This document shows positions 43,149 through 51,920 of a stretch of 64,000 nt of DNA, piece by piece. The stretch is from Acidobacteriota bacterium. GTDB taxonomy: Bacteria; Acidobacteriota; Terriglobia; Bryobacterales; Bryobacteraceae. The position numbers and the translations under genes were made by a program. The notes under the pieces were generated by a model that was not told the DNA's origin, ran no database searches, and saw only the letters and a list, made by a program, of their open reading frames with translations. The stretch is from positions 1 through 64,000 of the forward strand of contig CANIVU010000016.1 in NCBI GenBank assembly GCA_947470805.1. Direction: 5' to 3'. Numbering within the stretch: the first letter of the stretch is position 1; every line of letters begins with the position of its first letter.

Positions 43149-43574
43149 TTACCGCTTTGTGCTGGCCGAACGGCTTATCTCGCTGTGGACTTCGTGTTCC
43201 ACGCCAATTACGACCTGACTACGCGCGGCGCGTTTTTCCTTGCTGAATCGCTCGCGAACAAACCGGAAGCTCCAGAAGTTGTTCCGGCAGTATTCGCAGC
43301 GGACGGCCTTGGCTCCGAAAGCGAGCATGAAGCGGGTGAGGAAAGGCGGGTTATAAAACTCGCGGGTCCACCGGCTGAGATCCATGCGATGGCACATGGG
43401 GCATTTGGCGTAGAGGAAATGACGAACGCGTTGGATGCTGGATCGAAAGAGATGCCCGCACTCCTCACAGCGAAACAGATAAATGCCAAGAAGGCGGAAG
43501 AACTTGCGCATGGCAGGTTTCTTCCGGGAAAGACGCACTTCGTCAGACCCACATTTTGGACATTCCAGTGTCAT
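43149..43574 (-). CDS. Small protein with four CxxC zinc-ribbon knuckles
   Basis: 141 residues. Four CxxC pairs (CPKC at 5-8, CEEC, CPMC and CEYC) are spaced so as to make two zinc ribbons, with basic stretches between (SRKKPAMRKFFRLLG). No enzyme motif and no recognised family. It could bind nucleic acid or act as a structural protein. Divergence from nothing nearby and a 63-bp gap to the aminotransferase gene leave its operon status open. Confidence 0.65.
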   Translation of the reverse strand: MTLECPKCGSDEVRLSRKKPAMRKFFRLLGIYLFRCEECGHLFRSSIQRVRHFLYAKCPMCHRMDLSRWTREFYNPPFLTRFMLAFGAKAVRCEYCRNNFWSFRFVRERFSKEKRAARSQVVIGVEHEVHSEISRSASTKR

Positions 43575-43637
43575 TGATTAAAAACATCATACATCCGTCA
43601 CGCTTCGTATGACAGCCCCAACGAAAATGCAACCCGG

Positions 43638-44510
43638 CTACACCGTCCGGGGTATGGAAACGCGGCGAGCGGCGACGTAAGTATCGATGTGGGCGCGGAA
43701 GGCGGCGAGCAGACGAGCGGGCACATCGGACTGTCGGCGGATGTGGAGGCCCTCGACTTCCGTCACAGGCAGTACGTCGCGGGTGGAGGAGGTCATGAAG
43801 ACGGCGTCGGCGATTTCCAGATCGGCGGGAAGCAGGTGGCCTTCGCGGATGGTGATTCCATCGGCCTGAATGGAATCGAGCAAAACCTCGCGGGTGATGC
43901 CAGGGAGGCAGCCGGTATCGAGGGCAGGGGTGACAACGTCGTTGCCGAAGACGGCGAAGAGGTTGGCGGAGGTACACTCGCTGACGCGGCCGTGTTCGTC
44001 GAGAAGGACAACTTCGTCGAAGCCGCGTTCGTGGGCTTCCTCGTACCAGGATAGGTTATTGGCCCAGGCGGTGATTTTGGCACCGCGGAACTCGTTGGCT
44101 CCCTGGCGAGCGTTGGGCTTGACGGCCAAACGAACCGAATCGCCCCAGTTGCGAAGGCCGGTGGTGAAGGCAACAACGTCAAACTTGCGGGTTTGGCCGG
44201 GAGCTTCAAAGAGGCCGCCGTGGTTGCGGACGATGGCAACGCGGAGGGTGCCGTTGTTGGCCTCATTGGCATCGATGAGCCGGCGGAGCCCGGCGAGCAG
44301 CGTTTCGGGAGATTCCGGGATCGGAACCCGCATTCTATGGGCATCGCGCACCATACGCGCCCAGTGGCGATCCCACTCAAACAGCACGCCTTCGGCGACG
44401 CGGAGGGTACTGAAAACACCCCAGCCATTGAGGAATCCGACCTGTCCGGGGAGCAGGCAGGGCTCTGTGGTTTCGCGGATCGACTCATTGTGGAGCAGGA
44501 AGCGATGCAT
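43638..44510 (-). CDS. Class IV aminotransferase (BCAT / ADC lyase type)
   Basis: 290 residues. Fold-type IV PLP enzyme landmarks are the GVFSTLRVAEGVLFEWDRHWARM start, a lysine in GAKITAWANN as the expected PLP site, and the hallmark FDEVVLLDEHGRVSECTSANLFAVF with LPGITREVLL after it. Family members transaminate branched-chain or D-amino acids, or release p-aminobenzoate from aminodeoxychorismate. The motifs alone do not decide between these. It is divergent from the ThiO-like gene 45 bp away. Confidence 0.82.
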   Translation of the reverse strand: MHRFLLHNESIRETTEPCLLPGQVGFLNGWGVFSTLRVAEGVLFEWDRHWARMVRDAHRMRVPIPESPETLLAGLRRLIDANEANNGTLRVAIVRNHGGLFEAPGQTRKFDVVAFTTGLRNWGDSVRLAVKPNARQGANEFRGAKITAWANNLSWYEEAHERGFDEVVLLDEHGRVSECTSANLFAVFGNDVVTPALDTGCLPGITREVLLDSIQADGITIREGHLLPADLEIADAVFMTSSTRDVLPVTEVEGLHIRRQSDVPARLLAAFRAHIDTYVAARRVSIPRTV

Positions 44511-44555
44511 ACCCCCATTCTACAAGTGGCTAAAGGACAAGTAACATGGAAAGAC

Positions 44556-45551
44556 ATGCGCGTTGAGATTGCCGGAGCCGGGATCATCGGGCTCTCTATT
44601 GCCTGGCGCCTGGCGCAGGCGGGATACCAGGTCGTCGTGCGAGACGCCGGCCGGGTGGCGGGAGAATCGAGTTGGGCGGGGGCGGGGATGCTGACGCCGG
44701 CGGGGGAGTTCCATGAAGACTCGCGGTGGACGCAGGTGGCGGTGCAGAGTCTGGCCGAATACGGCGAGTTTGTGGAAGAGCTGACGCTGGCGACGGGAGT
44801 GCCGATTGACTTCCGGGTGTGCGGCACGATGGAACTGGCGTTCAACGACGCCGAGAAGGAAGCGTTGGACCAGCCGCGGCCGGACGGCATTTACATGGAA
44901 GAGTTGACGGTTTCCGGGGCGCGGTACTTTGCGCCGATCCCGACGAGCGGGGTGCGGGCGGCGCGGTGGTTCCCGAACGAGGCGGTGGTGGATCCGCGGA
45001 ACGTGTGCGAGGCACTGGTGGCGGCGTGCGGGAAGTTGGGCGTGGAGATCCGGGAGAATGACCGGGTGGAGCGGTACGAGGGTCCAACGGTGATTGCCAG
45101 CGGGGCGTGGGCCAGCCAGATTGAGGGCTTGAACGGGGCGCCACGCGCGTTTCCGGTGAAAGGGCACCTGCTGGGCTACCACTGCAAGAAAGAGTCCCTG
45201 CCGCCGATTGTGCGGCACGGGCACCACTATGCGTTGCAGCGGGAGAACGGGTTTACGATATTCGGCTCCGATGAGAAGCGGGATGTGTGGGACAAGGGAG
45301 TGGAGCCGGAGCGGGTGGAGGCGTTAAAGGCGGCGGCGCTGATGCTGTTGCCGCGGTTGCTGAACCGGGAGCCGGACCTGGTGTGGGCGGGGTTGCGGCC
45401 GGGGTCGGGGATTGGCGAGCCGGTGGTGGAGAAGGTGGAGGGGAAGGAGCTGTGGTTGGCCTACGGGCACTTCCGGAATGGGATTTTGATGGCGAACACG
45501 ACGGCGCGGATGATTACCGAGTCTGTGGTTGCCACGCTGGGAAAGGGTTAA
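44556..45551 (+). CDS. FAD-dependent glycine/D-amino-acid oxidase (ThiO-like)
   Basis: 331 residues from ATG 44556. The first ATG in frame that puts the Rossmann motif at the N-terminus (MRVEIAGAGIIGLSIAWRLA) was chosen. The DAO fold continues with SSWAGAGMLTPAGEF and ends with the FAD-contacting AGLRPGSG and AYGHFRNGILMANTTA. This ending is typical of glycine oxidase ThiO, which supplies dehydroglycine for thiazole synthesis. No other thiamine gene is nearby, so a general D-amino-acid oxidase role is possible. The 3' end overlaps the convergent kinase-like gene by 38 bp. Confidence 0.8.
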   Translation: MRVEIAGAGIIGLSIAWRLAQAGYQVVVRDAGRVAGESSWAGAGMLTPAGEFHEDSRWTQVAVQSLAEYGEFVEELTLATGVPIDFRVCGTMELAFNDAEKEALDQPRPDGIYMEELTVSGARYFAPIPTSGVRAARWFPNEAVVDPRNVCEALVAACGKLGVEIRENDRVERYEGPTVIASGAWASQIEGLNGAPRAFPVKGHLLGYHCKKESLPPIVRHGHHYALQRENGFTIFGSDEKRDVWDKGVEPERVEALKAAALMLLPRLLNREPDLVWAGLRPGSGIGEPVVEKVEGKELWLAYGHFRNGILMANTTARMITESVVATLGKG

Positions 45552-46362
45552 CGCGGCCGCGGGTGCAATCTTCGATGAGTTGCGGAACGCGCTTGCGGCG
45601 CTTGAGCAGGGTTTCGAGCAGGCGGGTGAGTTGATCGCGTTCGTCGCCGGGGAGCCAGGATTCGGGGACTTCGCGGAGGACGCGATCCATGATCTCGTCG
45701 GGAAAATTCTGGATGCGTTCGAGCCAGGGGGAGAAGTCGGCGAGGCCGCGCACCTTTTCGTAGACGATGGGGCGGAAGAAGAGACCGAAGAGAGGAGCGT
45801 CGCGAAACTCCCAGTTGGGGCCATCGAAGAGATAGCCGTGGTCCATCATCTGGGCGACGAAGGCGACTTGGAGCGGATTGCCCTGGGCGTTGGGGCGCCA
45901 ATCGGAGAGGCGGGCACGGAAGAAGATGGCCTGGCGGGAGTCGGAGTTGCCGGCCCATTTATCGAAGGCGAGGACGCCTAAGAAGTCTTCGGGGTTGGCG
46001 ACCTTTTTCATGAGGGGGTCGGGGAGGATGTCGTAGACGGCTTGCGTGATGGGGTTGCCGGGGAAGCGGGAGCCGAAGTGCCAGCCGGGAGTAACTTCGC
46101 GGCGGGAGGTGCCGAGTTGCATATAGACGTCAGGGAATTCGCGAAGGAGGTCGGCGGTCACTTCGATGACGCGCGATTCGGGCTGGGCGATGTCGAGGTG
46201 CTGGAGAAGAATGGAGGCGACGTATTCATTGACGAGGACGCGGCGGTGCTGCGGATTGTCCGTGAATTTGACGACGTAGTGGTGGCCGTCGGCTGCTTCC
46301 ATGAGGAAGGCCTGAGCTCCTCCGCGCATGCGGCGCAGAGGTCGACGGGCGAGAACGGGCAT
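45514..46362 (-). CDS. HipA-family kinase-like protein
   Basis: 282 residues. The start region (YVVKFTDNPQHRRVLVNEYVASILL) resembles the nucleotide-binding lobe of HipA-fold kinases (Lys plus Glu), and AFDKWAGNSDSRQAIFF matches the catalytic-loop region (D..N.D). It lacks a HipB-like DNA-binding partner gene, so it is not an evident toxin-antitoxin pair. Stand-alone 'HipA family kinase' proteins of this length are common in soil bacteria with unknown targets. Confidence 0.65.
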   Translation of the reverse strand: MPVLARRPLRRMRGGAQAFLMEAADGHHYVVKFTDNPQHRRVLVNEYVASILLQHLDIAQPESRVIEVTADLLREFPDVYMQLGTSRREVTPGWHFGSRFPGNPITQAVYDILPDPLMKKVANPEDFLGVLAFDKWAGNSDSRQAIFFRARLSDWRPNAQGNPLQVAFVAQMMDHGYLFDGPNWEFRDAPLFGLFFRPIVYEKVRGLADFSPWLERIQNFPDEIMDRVLREVPESWLPGDERDQLTRLLETLLKRRKRVPQLIEDCTRGRVNPFPAWQPQTR

Positions 46363-46381
46363 CTTAGTCTAGTCTAGAGTT

Positions 46382-46615
46382 ATGGCAGACGAAAAAGCAC
46401 CCGACACGAAACCGGGTGAGAAGAATAATCGTGATGAGGTGGCGCTGGAACTGATGAAGTTCATCGCCGTCAGCACTGGCTACGGAAAAGGCGCGCCGGC
46501 GGCAGGATTTGCCGGTAAGAGCGCGGCCCGTTCGCCAGAAGAGTATGCGGAGTCGTTGCTGGAACTCTTCCAGCGCTGCCGGCAGGCGGTTGGCAAGCCG
46601 GTACCGGGCGAGTAG
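46382..46615 (+). CDS. Small conserved-looking protein, unknown function
   Basis: 77 residues. Acidic/basic N-terminus (ADEKAPDTKPGEKNNRDEVA), a helix (LELMKFIAVSTGYGKG) and a second helix (YAESLLELFQRCRQAVG). A good terminator follows 23 bp after the stop. I do not recognise a family. The gene is divergent from the HipA-like gene by 19 bp. Confidence 0.55.
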   Translation: MADEKAPDTKPGEKNNRDEVALELMKFIAVSTGYGKGAPAAGFAGKSAARSPEEYAESLLELFQRCRQAVGKPVPGE

Positions 46616-46637
46616 TTCGCGCGGACTCTGTTGCAGG

Positions 46638-46666
46638 AAAAAGGGCGCCCGATGGGCGCCCTTTTT
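46638..46666. terminator. Strong bidirectional hairpin terminator
   Basis: AAAAAGGGCGCCC pairs over 13 bp with GGGCGCCCTTTTT around a GAT loop. It has the A-run/T-run symmetry of an intrinsic terminator. It separates the convergent small gene (ends 46615) and the acidic-protein gene (ends 46686). Confidence 0.88.
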
Positions 46667-46685
46667 GTGTTGATCGATTCTACTT

Positions 46686-46922
46686 CTACTTCTTCGCGAC
46701 GGATTTTTTCGCCGTGGCTTTCGTTGGGGATAGGGCGGGTTTGACACCGGCCTCGGTGGCGGGTTCGACGGCTATGCCGGCCTGTTCAAATTCGTCGAAC
46801 TCCTCGTCGTCTTCATCGGCATATTCGTGGAGATCCGAAGCTAGTTCCGCGTGGCCCTCTTCAAAGCCGAACTCGTCATCGTCGTCATCAAACGGCAGGG
46901 TATAACAAGAACGCTCATCCAC
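46686..46922 (-). CDS. Small acidic protein (78 aa)
   Basis: GTG 46922 is chosen because GGGAGG lies 9 nt upstream; longer in-frame starts would overlap the transglycosylase gene. The product is rich in Asp and Glu (PFDDDDDEFGFEEGHAE, then DEDDEEFDEFEQ) and ends in a Lys/Ala-rich tail (KATAKKSVAKK). No family recognised. Such charge blocks suggest a disordered binding protein. It follows the MltD-like gene by 58 bp on the same strand. Confidence 0.55.
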   Translation of the reverse strand: MDERSCYTLPFDDDDDEFGFEEGHAELASDLHEYADEDDEEFDEFEQAGIAVEPATEAGVKPALSPTKATAKKSVAKK

Positions 46923-46980
46923 GGCGCGGGCCTCCCGAAACAGGAACTTCTCCGAATAGAGTACAACGGAGGCTCGTGAC

Positions 46981-48672
46981 TTAGCCCTGTTTACGGCGAG
47001 CGGTGGAGTGGGCCACGGTGGGTGCGGCCTTACGAACCGGCTGTTTAGGAGCGGCCTTGGAGGCCGACTGCATCGTAGCGGGGCGGCGGATGGGCGTGCG
47101 CGCAATTGTCTGCGTGCGAGCGCCCGGCCGAACGGCGGGGCGAGTCGCTTTCGCGGTCAGGATCGGTTGAGCGACCGCCGGGACGATGAGGAGCGAACCG
47201 GCGTTCGGTTCCTCTTCTGAGAGGTGGTTAACCGACTGCAACTGGGCCACCGTGGTGCGGTACCGCGTTGCGAGGGCGGCGAGGCTTTCGCCGGATTCGG
47301 TGCGGTGGGCGCGCCAACTGGCGCGGCGCTCCGAAGGAATCATCTCCAGGCCGGCCATCAGCGACTGGCTGGAACCGCGCGGGATGTGCAGTTTGTAGCC
47401 GGCAGGCGCGAAGTCGCGGAGCAGTGCCGGATTCAATTCCTTGAGTTCGGAGACGGGACGGCCAATGATGTCGGAGACCAGCGCGAGACTGGTGAGAACG
47501 TTGACGTCCACCGTGTCATAGACGAGCGGTTCTTCGGGGACGATGTCATCTATTCCGTAGTTCTGCGGATTCTTGGCCATGATGGTCATGGCGAGAATGA
47601 TGGGGACGTAATTGGACGTTTCGAGCGGGAGCGTACCGCGGGACCGGAGTTCCCACACATCGGCATAGCCGGTTTTGGAAACGGCGCGATCCACATTTCC
47701 CTGCCCGCAGTTGTAGGCAGCGATGGCGAGGTACCAATCACCGAATTCGTGATAGAGGTCGCGGAGATGACGGGCGGCGGCGCGGGTGGCCATTTCGGGA
47801 TCGAAACGTTCGTCGACCCATCCATCGTTCTTAAGCCCGTACTTCCCGCCGGTTTCGCGGATGAACTGCCACATGCCGCCGGCGGCCATATAGCTCATGG
47901 CGCGGGGCAGGAAGCCGCTTTCTGCCTGGGCAAGGAAGATGAATTCCTGGGGGATCCCCTCTTCGTCGAGAATGCGGGAGATCATTGGCTTGAACTTGCC
48001 GGCACGCTTGAGGCCCGCCACAAGAGTACGCTTGCCGCGTTCGCCGGAGAAGTAGTTGATGAAGCTGAGCACGGCGTCGGAAGCTTCCAGAGGCAACTGG
48101 CTGACGGTGGCGCCAACTTCTTCGCGTACCTTCATTTTCAATTTCGGATCCACCGGAAAGGTGAGAGAAAGAATATCGTCGATGGGCGCCTTGTCGTACG
48201 ACGGCTGGGAGGAAGCGGACTTCTCGCTCTGCAGGGTATCGACGTCGATGCGGTAGATCTTCTGCACCAGTTCGTCGAACCGTTTATCGAACGAGGAGCG
48301 GTTGACCGGCTCGGACTTGGCGTTCAGCACCAGATCGAGCGCATCGTCGAACTGCTTCCGGGCGCCTTCGCGGTCACCGGCCTGATACAGGCGATAGCCC
48401 TCGGTGTACAGGCGCTCCGCGTTGACCAAGCGCTCCTCTTTCCAACTGGGTTTGGGCGGAAAGGCGGAGGGGATCAACGCTGGAATGGGGGCAAGTGCCG
48501 GTACGGCATCAGGGCCACGGGTAGCAGTATCGTCGGCTTCCGGCTTGGCGGCAACGGCGAGTGCCGGCGCGACCTGAGCGGTGGCGAGCGAGGGGCCCAC
48601 AAGGAGACAACCCGCGGTCACGATGGTGGCTAGGGCCGTTTGGACGACCCGTAGAACTGGAAACTTGTTCAT
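46981..48672 (-). CDS. MltD-like lytic transglycosylase with LysM-type regions
   Basis: 563 residues from ATG 48672 (GGGAGAT upstream). A signal peptide (about 1-32) is followed by a Pro-rich and helical N-terminal part with a TPR-like unit (AERLYTEGYRLYQAGDREGA). The SLT goose-lysozyme-like domain has Glu251 in AQAESGFLP as the catalytic acid, GGMWQFI and AIAAYNCGQGNVDRA. Two LysM-like segments are visible (VDVNVLTSLALVSDIIGRPV and HRTESGESLAALATRYRTTV). The C-terminal ~60 residues are Lys/Arg/Ala/Pro-rich. It cleaves peptidoglycan glycan strands to 1,6-anhydro ends in the periplasm. No clear lipobox, unlike E. coli MltD. Confidence 0.88.
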   Translation of the reverse strand: MNKFPVLRVVQTALATIVTAGCLLVGPSLATAQVAPALAVAAKPEADDTATRGPDAVPALAPIPALIPSAFPPKPSWKEERLVNAERLYTEGYRLYQAGDREGARKQFDDALDLVLNAKSEPVNRSSFDKRFDELVQKIYRIDVDTLQSEKSASSQPSYDKAPIDDILSLTFPVDPKLKMKVREEVGATVSQLPLEASDAVLSFINYFSGERGKRTLVAGLKRAGKFKPMISRILDEEGIPQEFIFLAQAESGFLPRAMSYMAAGGMWQFIRETGGKYGLKNDGWVDERFDPEMATRAAARHLRDLYHEFGDWYLAIAAYNCGQGNVDRAVSKTGYADVWELRSRGTLPLETSNYVPIILAMTIMAKNPQNYGIDDIVPEEPLVYDTVDVNVLTSLALVSDIIGRPVSELKELNPALLRDFAPAGYKLHIPRGSSQSLMAGLEMIPSERRASWRAHRTESGESLAALATRYRTTVAQLQSVNHLSEEEPNAGSLLIVPAVAQPILTAKATRPAVRPGARTQTIARTPIRRPATMQSASKAAPKQPVRKAAPTVAHSTARRKQG

Positions 48673-48820
48673 TCCATCTCCCGGCGGATTTTGAATTTGA
48701 GGTTACATTGCAACCTTTTGACCTTACTATAAGCGCGGCTCATGATTCAACTCAGGCTGTTTACCAGCGTCACAGGGGGTGTGTCCCTATAGGTATATCG
48801 GCAGATTTCCAGGGAAAGTA

Positions 48821-48856
48821 GAGGGATACCCGGATTGCGGGATCCGAGTATCCCTC
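48821..48856 (-). terminator. Long hairpin after the EF-G-like gene
   Basis: GAGGGATAC pairs with GTATCCCTC (9 bp), and after one mismatch CGGAT pairs with ATCCG. It lies 14 bp beyond the minus-strand stop at 48870, so it probably ends that transcript; no T run follows. The rest of the 197-bp gap (48673-48869) shows nothing else. Confidence 0.5.
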
Positions 48857-48869
48857 GTGTAGGTCGCAG

Positions 48870-50966
48870 CTACTCGTCTTCGTCTGAGACGTGGACGCCA
48901 GCGGCTTTCGCGGCCGCTATGATCTTGTCCGATTGGAGAGGGGGAACGTAGTCATAGTGGTCGAACTCCATGGTGAACGACCCGCGGCCCTGGGTTTTGG
49001 CAGTGAGGTCGTTTTGGTAGGTCAGCATCTCGGCCATAGGAATCATGGCGCGAAGGATCTGGGTGTTCTCTTTCACTTCCATACCGTTCATGCGGCCGCG
49101 GCGTCCGGTAACGTCGCTCATGAGGTCGCCGGCGAATTCGACGGGGGCCTGGATTTCGACGCGCATGACGGGTTCGAGCAGGGACGGCTTGGCACTGAGC
49201 ATGGCGGCTTTGAACGCCTTGCGGGCGGCCAGCTTGAAGGCCATTTCGGAGCTATCGACGTCGTGGTAAGAGCCGTCGTAGACGACCACTTTGAAGTCGA
49301 CCATCGGGAAGCCGGCGAGGAATCCATTGGCGGCGATTTCGACAATTCCCTTCTCCACCGCGGGGATGAAGTTGCGGGGAATGGAGCCGCCGAAGACTTC
49401 GTTGGCGAACTGGAAGCCGGCGCCGCGTTCGAGCGGTTCCATGCGAATCCAACAGTCACCGAACTGGCCGTGGCCGCCGGTCTGCTTCTTGTGACGGCCT
49501 TGGGCGGAGGCGTTGCCGCGGATCGTTTCGCGGTAGGGGATCTTCGGCGCGTGGAGGGCGACGTCGAGGTGGTACCGGCGTTTGATTTTGCTGACGACGG
49601 TTTCGATATGCGCCTGCCCCGTTCCGTGCAGAAGGAAGTCCTTCGCTTGCGGGTCGCGCGCGAAGCGGAGGCAGAGGTCCTCCTCCATGATCCGGTGGAT
49701 GGTCTGGCCGAGCTTGTCTTCGTCGTTGCGGCTCTTGGCCGAGATGGCGTAGGCGATGGAGGGCTCGGGCAGTTGCACGGGCGGGAATTGGACGGGCGCG
49801 GACTTGTCGTAGAGCGTGTGGCCGGTGAGAGTGTCCTTCAATTTCGCGACGCATCCGATATCGCCGGCGTGGAGATCGGTGACGGGAATTTGCGTCTTAC
49901 CGAGGGGGCAGGCGATGTGGGAGAGGCGTTCGTCGGTGCCGGTGGCGGCGTTGATCAGATGGGCGTCGTTTTTGAGGACACCGCTGATGACGCGGAAGTA
50001 AGAGAGACGGCCGGCGAACGGGTCGGCGAGGGTCTTGAAGACGAAGAGGGAGAGCGGGTCGGCATCGCTGATTTTGCGAGTGACCGGCTGGCCGTTCCAG
50101 AAACCCTGGACCGGCTGGCGTTCCACGGGGCTGGGGAGAATTTCAGCAATCTGATCGAGGAGTTGCCCGGTGCCGATGTTGTGCAGCGCGGAGCAGCAGA
50201 AGACAGGGAAGAGCCGGCGATCGCGGAGGGCTTGTTTGAGGCCATCGACGATGTGTTCGACGGGCAGAGTGCCCACGGCGAAGCACTCTTCGAGCAATTC
50301 GTCGTTGCCTTCGGCAACCATTTCAACGAGGACTTCGTGGGCGGCGGTGGCAGCCTCGGCCATGTCGGCGGGGATGTCCTGTTCCTTGCCCTTGCCGTCG
50401 CCATCGGGGGTGTAGATCCAGGCCTTCATGCGGACCAGATCGATGACGCCTTTGAACTCGCGTTCGGCGCCGATGGGAAGATGCACGGGAACGGCGGTGC
50501 GGCCGAACGAGCTGTGGATGCTTTCCAGAGCGCGGTCGAAGCTGGCGCGTTCGCGATCGAGCTTATTGATGACGAAGATACGCGGGATATCGAGGTCCGC
50601 GCAAAGGTTGTAGACGTGCTGGGTGCCGACTTCGACACCGGCCACGCCATCGACGATGACAGCGCCGGAATCCGCGCCCACAAGAGCAGCTTTCGTTTCG
50701 TACAGAAACGAATTGAATCCTGGCGTGTCGACCAGGTTCAACTTATTCTTTTTCCATTCCACCGGGGCGATGCCGGCGGAAATGCTGATCTTGCGGGCCA
50801 CCTCTTCTTCGTCGAAATCGGTAGGTGTATTGCCCTCGTCCACTCGGGTGAGCCGGGGAGTGGCCCCGGCGGTAAAGAGCATAGCGGCAGCCAACGATGT
50901 CTTGCCGCTATGAAGATGGCCGACCAGCGCGACGTTGCGTAGGTCACTGCCTTCATAGACCTTCAT
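48870..50966 (-). CDS. Elongation factor G-like GTPase
   Basis: 698 residues from ATG 50966 with AAAGGAGC upstream. GTPase motifs are GHLHSGKT (P-loop), VDTPGFNSF and NKLDRERASF. All five EF-G domains can be followed, including domain IV QTGGHGQFGDCWIRMEP and VFGGSIPRNFIPAVEKG, and domain V SLLEPVMRVEIQAP. The variant P-loop (normally AHIDAGKT) and the shorter G' region place it with the EF-G-like/EF-G2 group rather than the main translation factor. Its role (ribosome recycling, stress translation) is not settled. Not next to rps12/rps7 or tuf, again unlike the main fusA. Confidence 0.88.
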   Translation of the reverse strand: MKVYEGSDLRNVALVGHLHSGKTSLAAAMLFTAGATPRLTRVDEGNTPTDFDEEEVARKISISAGIAPVEWKKNKLNLVDTPGFNSFLYETKAALVGADSGAVIVDGVAGVEVGTQHVYNLCADLDIPRIFVINKLDRERASFDRALESIHSSFGRTAVPVHLPIGAEREFKGVIDLVRMKAWIYTPDGDGKGKEQDIPADMAEAATAAHEVLVEMVAEGNDELLEECFAVGTLPVEHIVDGLKQALRDRRLFPVFCCSALHNIGTGQLLDQIAEILPSPVERQPVQGFWNGQPVTRKISDADPLSLFVFKTLADPFAGRLSYFRVISGVLKNDAHLINAATGTDERLSHIACPLGKTQIPVTDLHAGDIGCVAKLKDTLTGHTLYDKSAPVQFPPVQLPEPSIAYAISAKSRNDEDKLGQTIHRIMEEDLCLRFARDPQAKDFLLHGTGQAHIETVVSKIKRRYHLDVALHAPKIPYRETIRGNASAQGRHKKQTGGHGQFGDCWIRMEPLERGAGFQFANEVFGGSIPRNFIPAVEKGIVEIAANGFLAGFPMVDFKVVVYDGSYHDVDSSEMAFKLAARKAFKAAMLSAKPSLLEPVMRVEIQAPVEFAGDLMSDVTGRRGRMNGMEVKENTQILRAMIPMAEMLTYQNDLTAKTQGRGSFTMEFDHYDYVPPLQSDKIIAAAKAAGVHVSDEDE

Positions 50967-51101
50967 GATTACTGCTCCTTTCCCTGTGAGGAGCTTCCGT
51001 ACGGCCCCCACAGGTGCCTGGAATGTCTCCCTCGGGCGGATTCGCAGGAGGGAGAAGCCGAAGAGTAACAGAGTTGAACGAGGAATGGAACCGGGGGTGG
51101 G

Positions 51102-51863
51102 CTAGAGGTATTTGTTGCGGAGGTAATCGAAGCGGAAGGACCAGTAGCCGTAGGAGTCGCCGGCGGTGCCGGCGTCGTTCAAACCCCAGTAATACTCGCG
51201 ATAACGGATCTTGGCCGGGCCGTGTTGCGCCAGAAATTTCGCATGAGGCGGGCCGTATTTGCCGAGAAAGATGCGCTCCAGTTCCGAGTACTTTTCGAAG
51301 TCGCCGCGGTACCACTCGAAGATTTGGCTGACCTCGGCTTCGTGGTTCGTGGGATCGAATTCGTTCAGCGCGGGGTTGGAGAGCCAGGCGAGAGTGTTGG
51401 CGGTGAGTTGGGCGTCAAGCCGTTCGGCCACGTAGGCCTCGCGACGCAGTGGCGGGCAACTGCGCGCGGCGCAGACGAGAACGGCGTGGACGCGCGGGTC
51501 GCCCATATCGCGGAGTTCGGTTTCAATTTGATCGAGCGAGTATTTACGGCCGTCGACGGTGTGGCGGACTTCGGTGAACGGATGCTTCGTGCGCCAGATG
51601 CTGGGGATGGGATAGTGGGCGGCGACCCAGCGAACGGTGAGGGCGTTGTAGGCGTTGATGAGCGCGGCTTTGCGTTCGTCGCGGGAGAGATCGCGGGGCC
51701 AGGGTTGAGCGAGGTTGGCGAGATAGGCGTCGAGCGTGGGAAGCCCTTGTTTATTGAGGGCGGCGTAATCGACGCGGGCTTGCGGGGTGACGAAGCGTTG
51801 CAGGGTTTCCTGCCACGGTGCGTGGGAGAGAGCGGCGGCGAGAAGGAGGAGCGGGAAGGGCAC
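51102..51863 (-). CDS. DUF547 exported protein
   Basis: 253 residues from GTG 51863, which gives the signal peptide MPFPLLLLAAALSHA; an upstream TTG (51896) would put basic residues before it. The DUF547 core is VDYAALNKQGLPTLDAYLANL, ALINAYNALTVRWVAAHYPI, SLDQIETELRDMGDPRVHAV and LVCAARSCPPLR. The family is widespread and uncharacterised; a papain-like or transglutaminase-like fold has been proposed, and the CAARSCPP cysteines would fit. It is 57 bp from the SBBP protein gene upstream. Confidence 0.82.
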   Translation of the reverse strand: MPFPLLLLAAALSHAPWQETLQRFVTPQARVDYAALNKQGLPTLDAYLANLAQPWPRDLSRDERKAALINAYNALTVRWVAAHYPIPSIWRTKHPFTEVRHTVDGRKYSLDQIETELRDMGDPRVHAVLVCAARSCPPLRREAYVAERLDAQLTANTLAWLSNPALNEFDPTNHEAEVSQIFEWYRGDFEKYSELERIFLGKYGPPHAKFLAQHGPAKIRYREYYWGLNDAGTAGDSYGYWSFRFDYLRNKYL

Positions 51864-51920
51864 GGATCTTTTCAGTCTAGTCCGTTGCGTCCCCAACAGC
51901 GTTCCCAGCCCGCCGCGATC

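Noticed and set aside
45514-46362. HipBA toxin-antitoxin pair
   Set aside because: No helix-turn-helix antitoxin gene is next to the HipA-like frame; the neighbours are a convergent oxidase and a divergent small gene without DNA-binding features.
48891-50942. 683-codon open frame on the plus strand opposite the EF-G-like gene
   Set aside because: It is an antisense shadow: the minus strand encodes a complete, motif-bearing GTPase with a good ribosome site. GC-rich codon use leaves the opposite strand open by chance.
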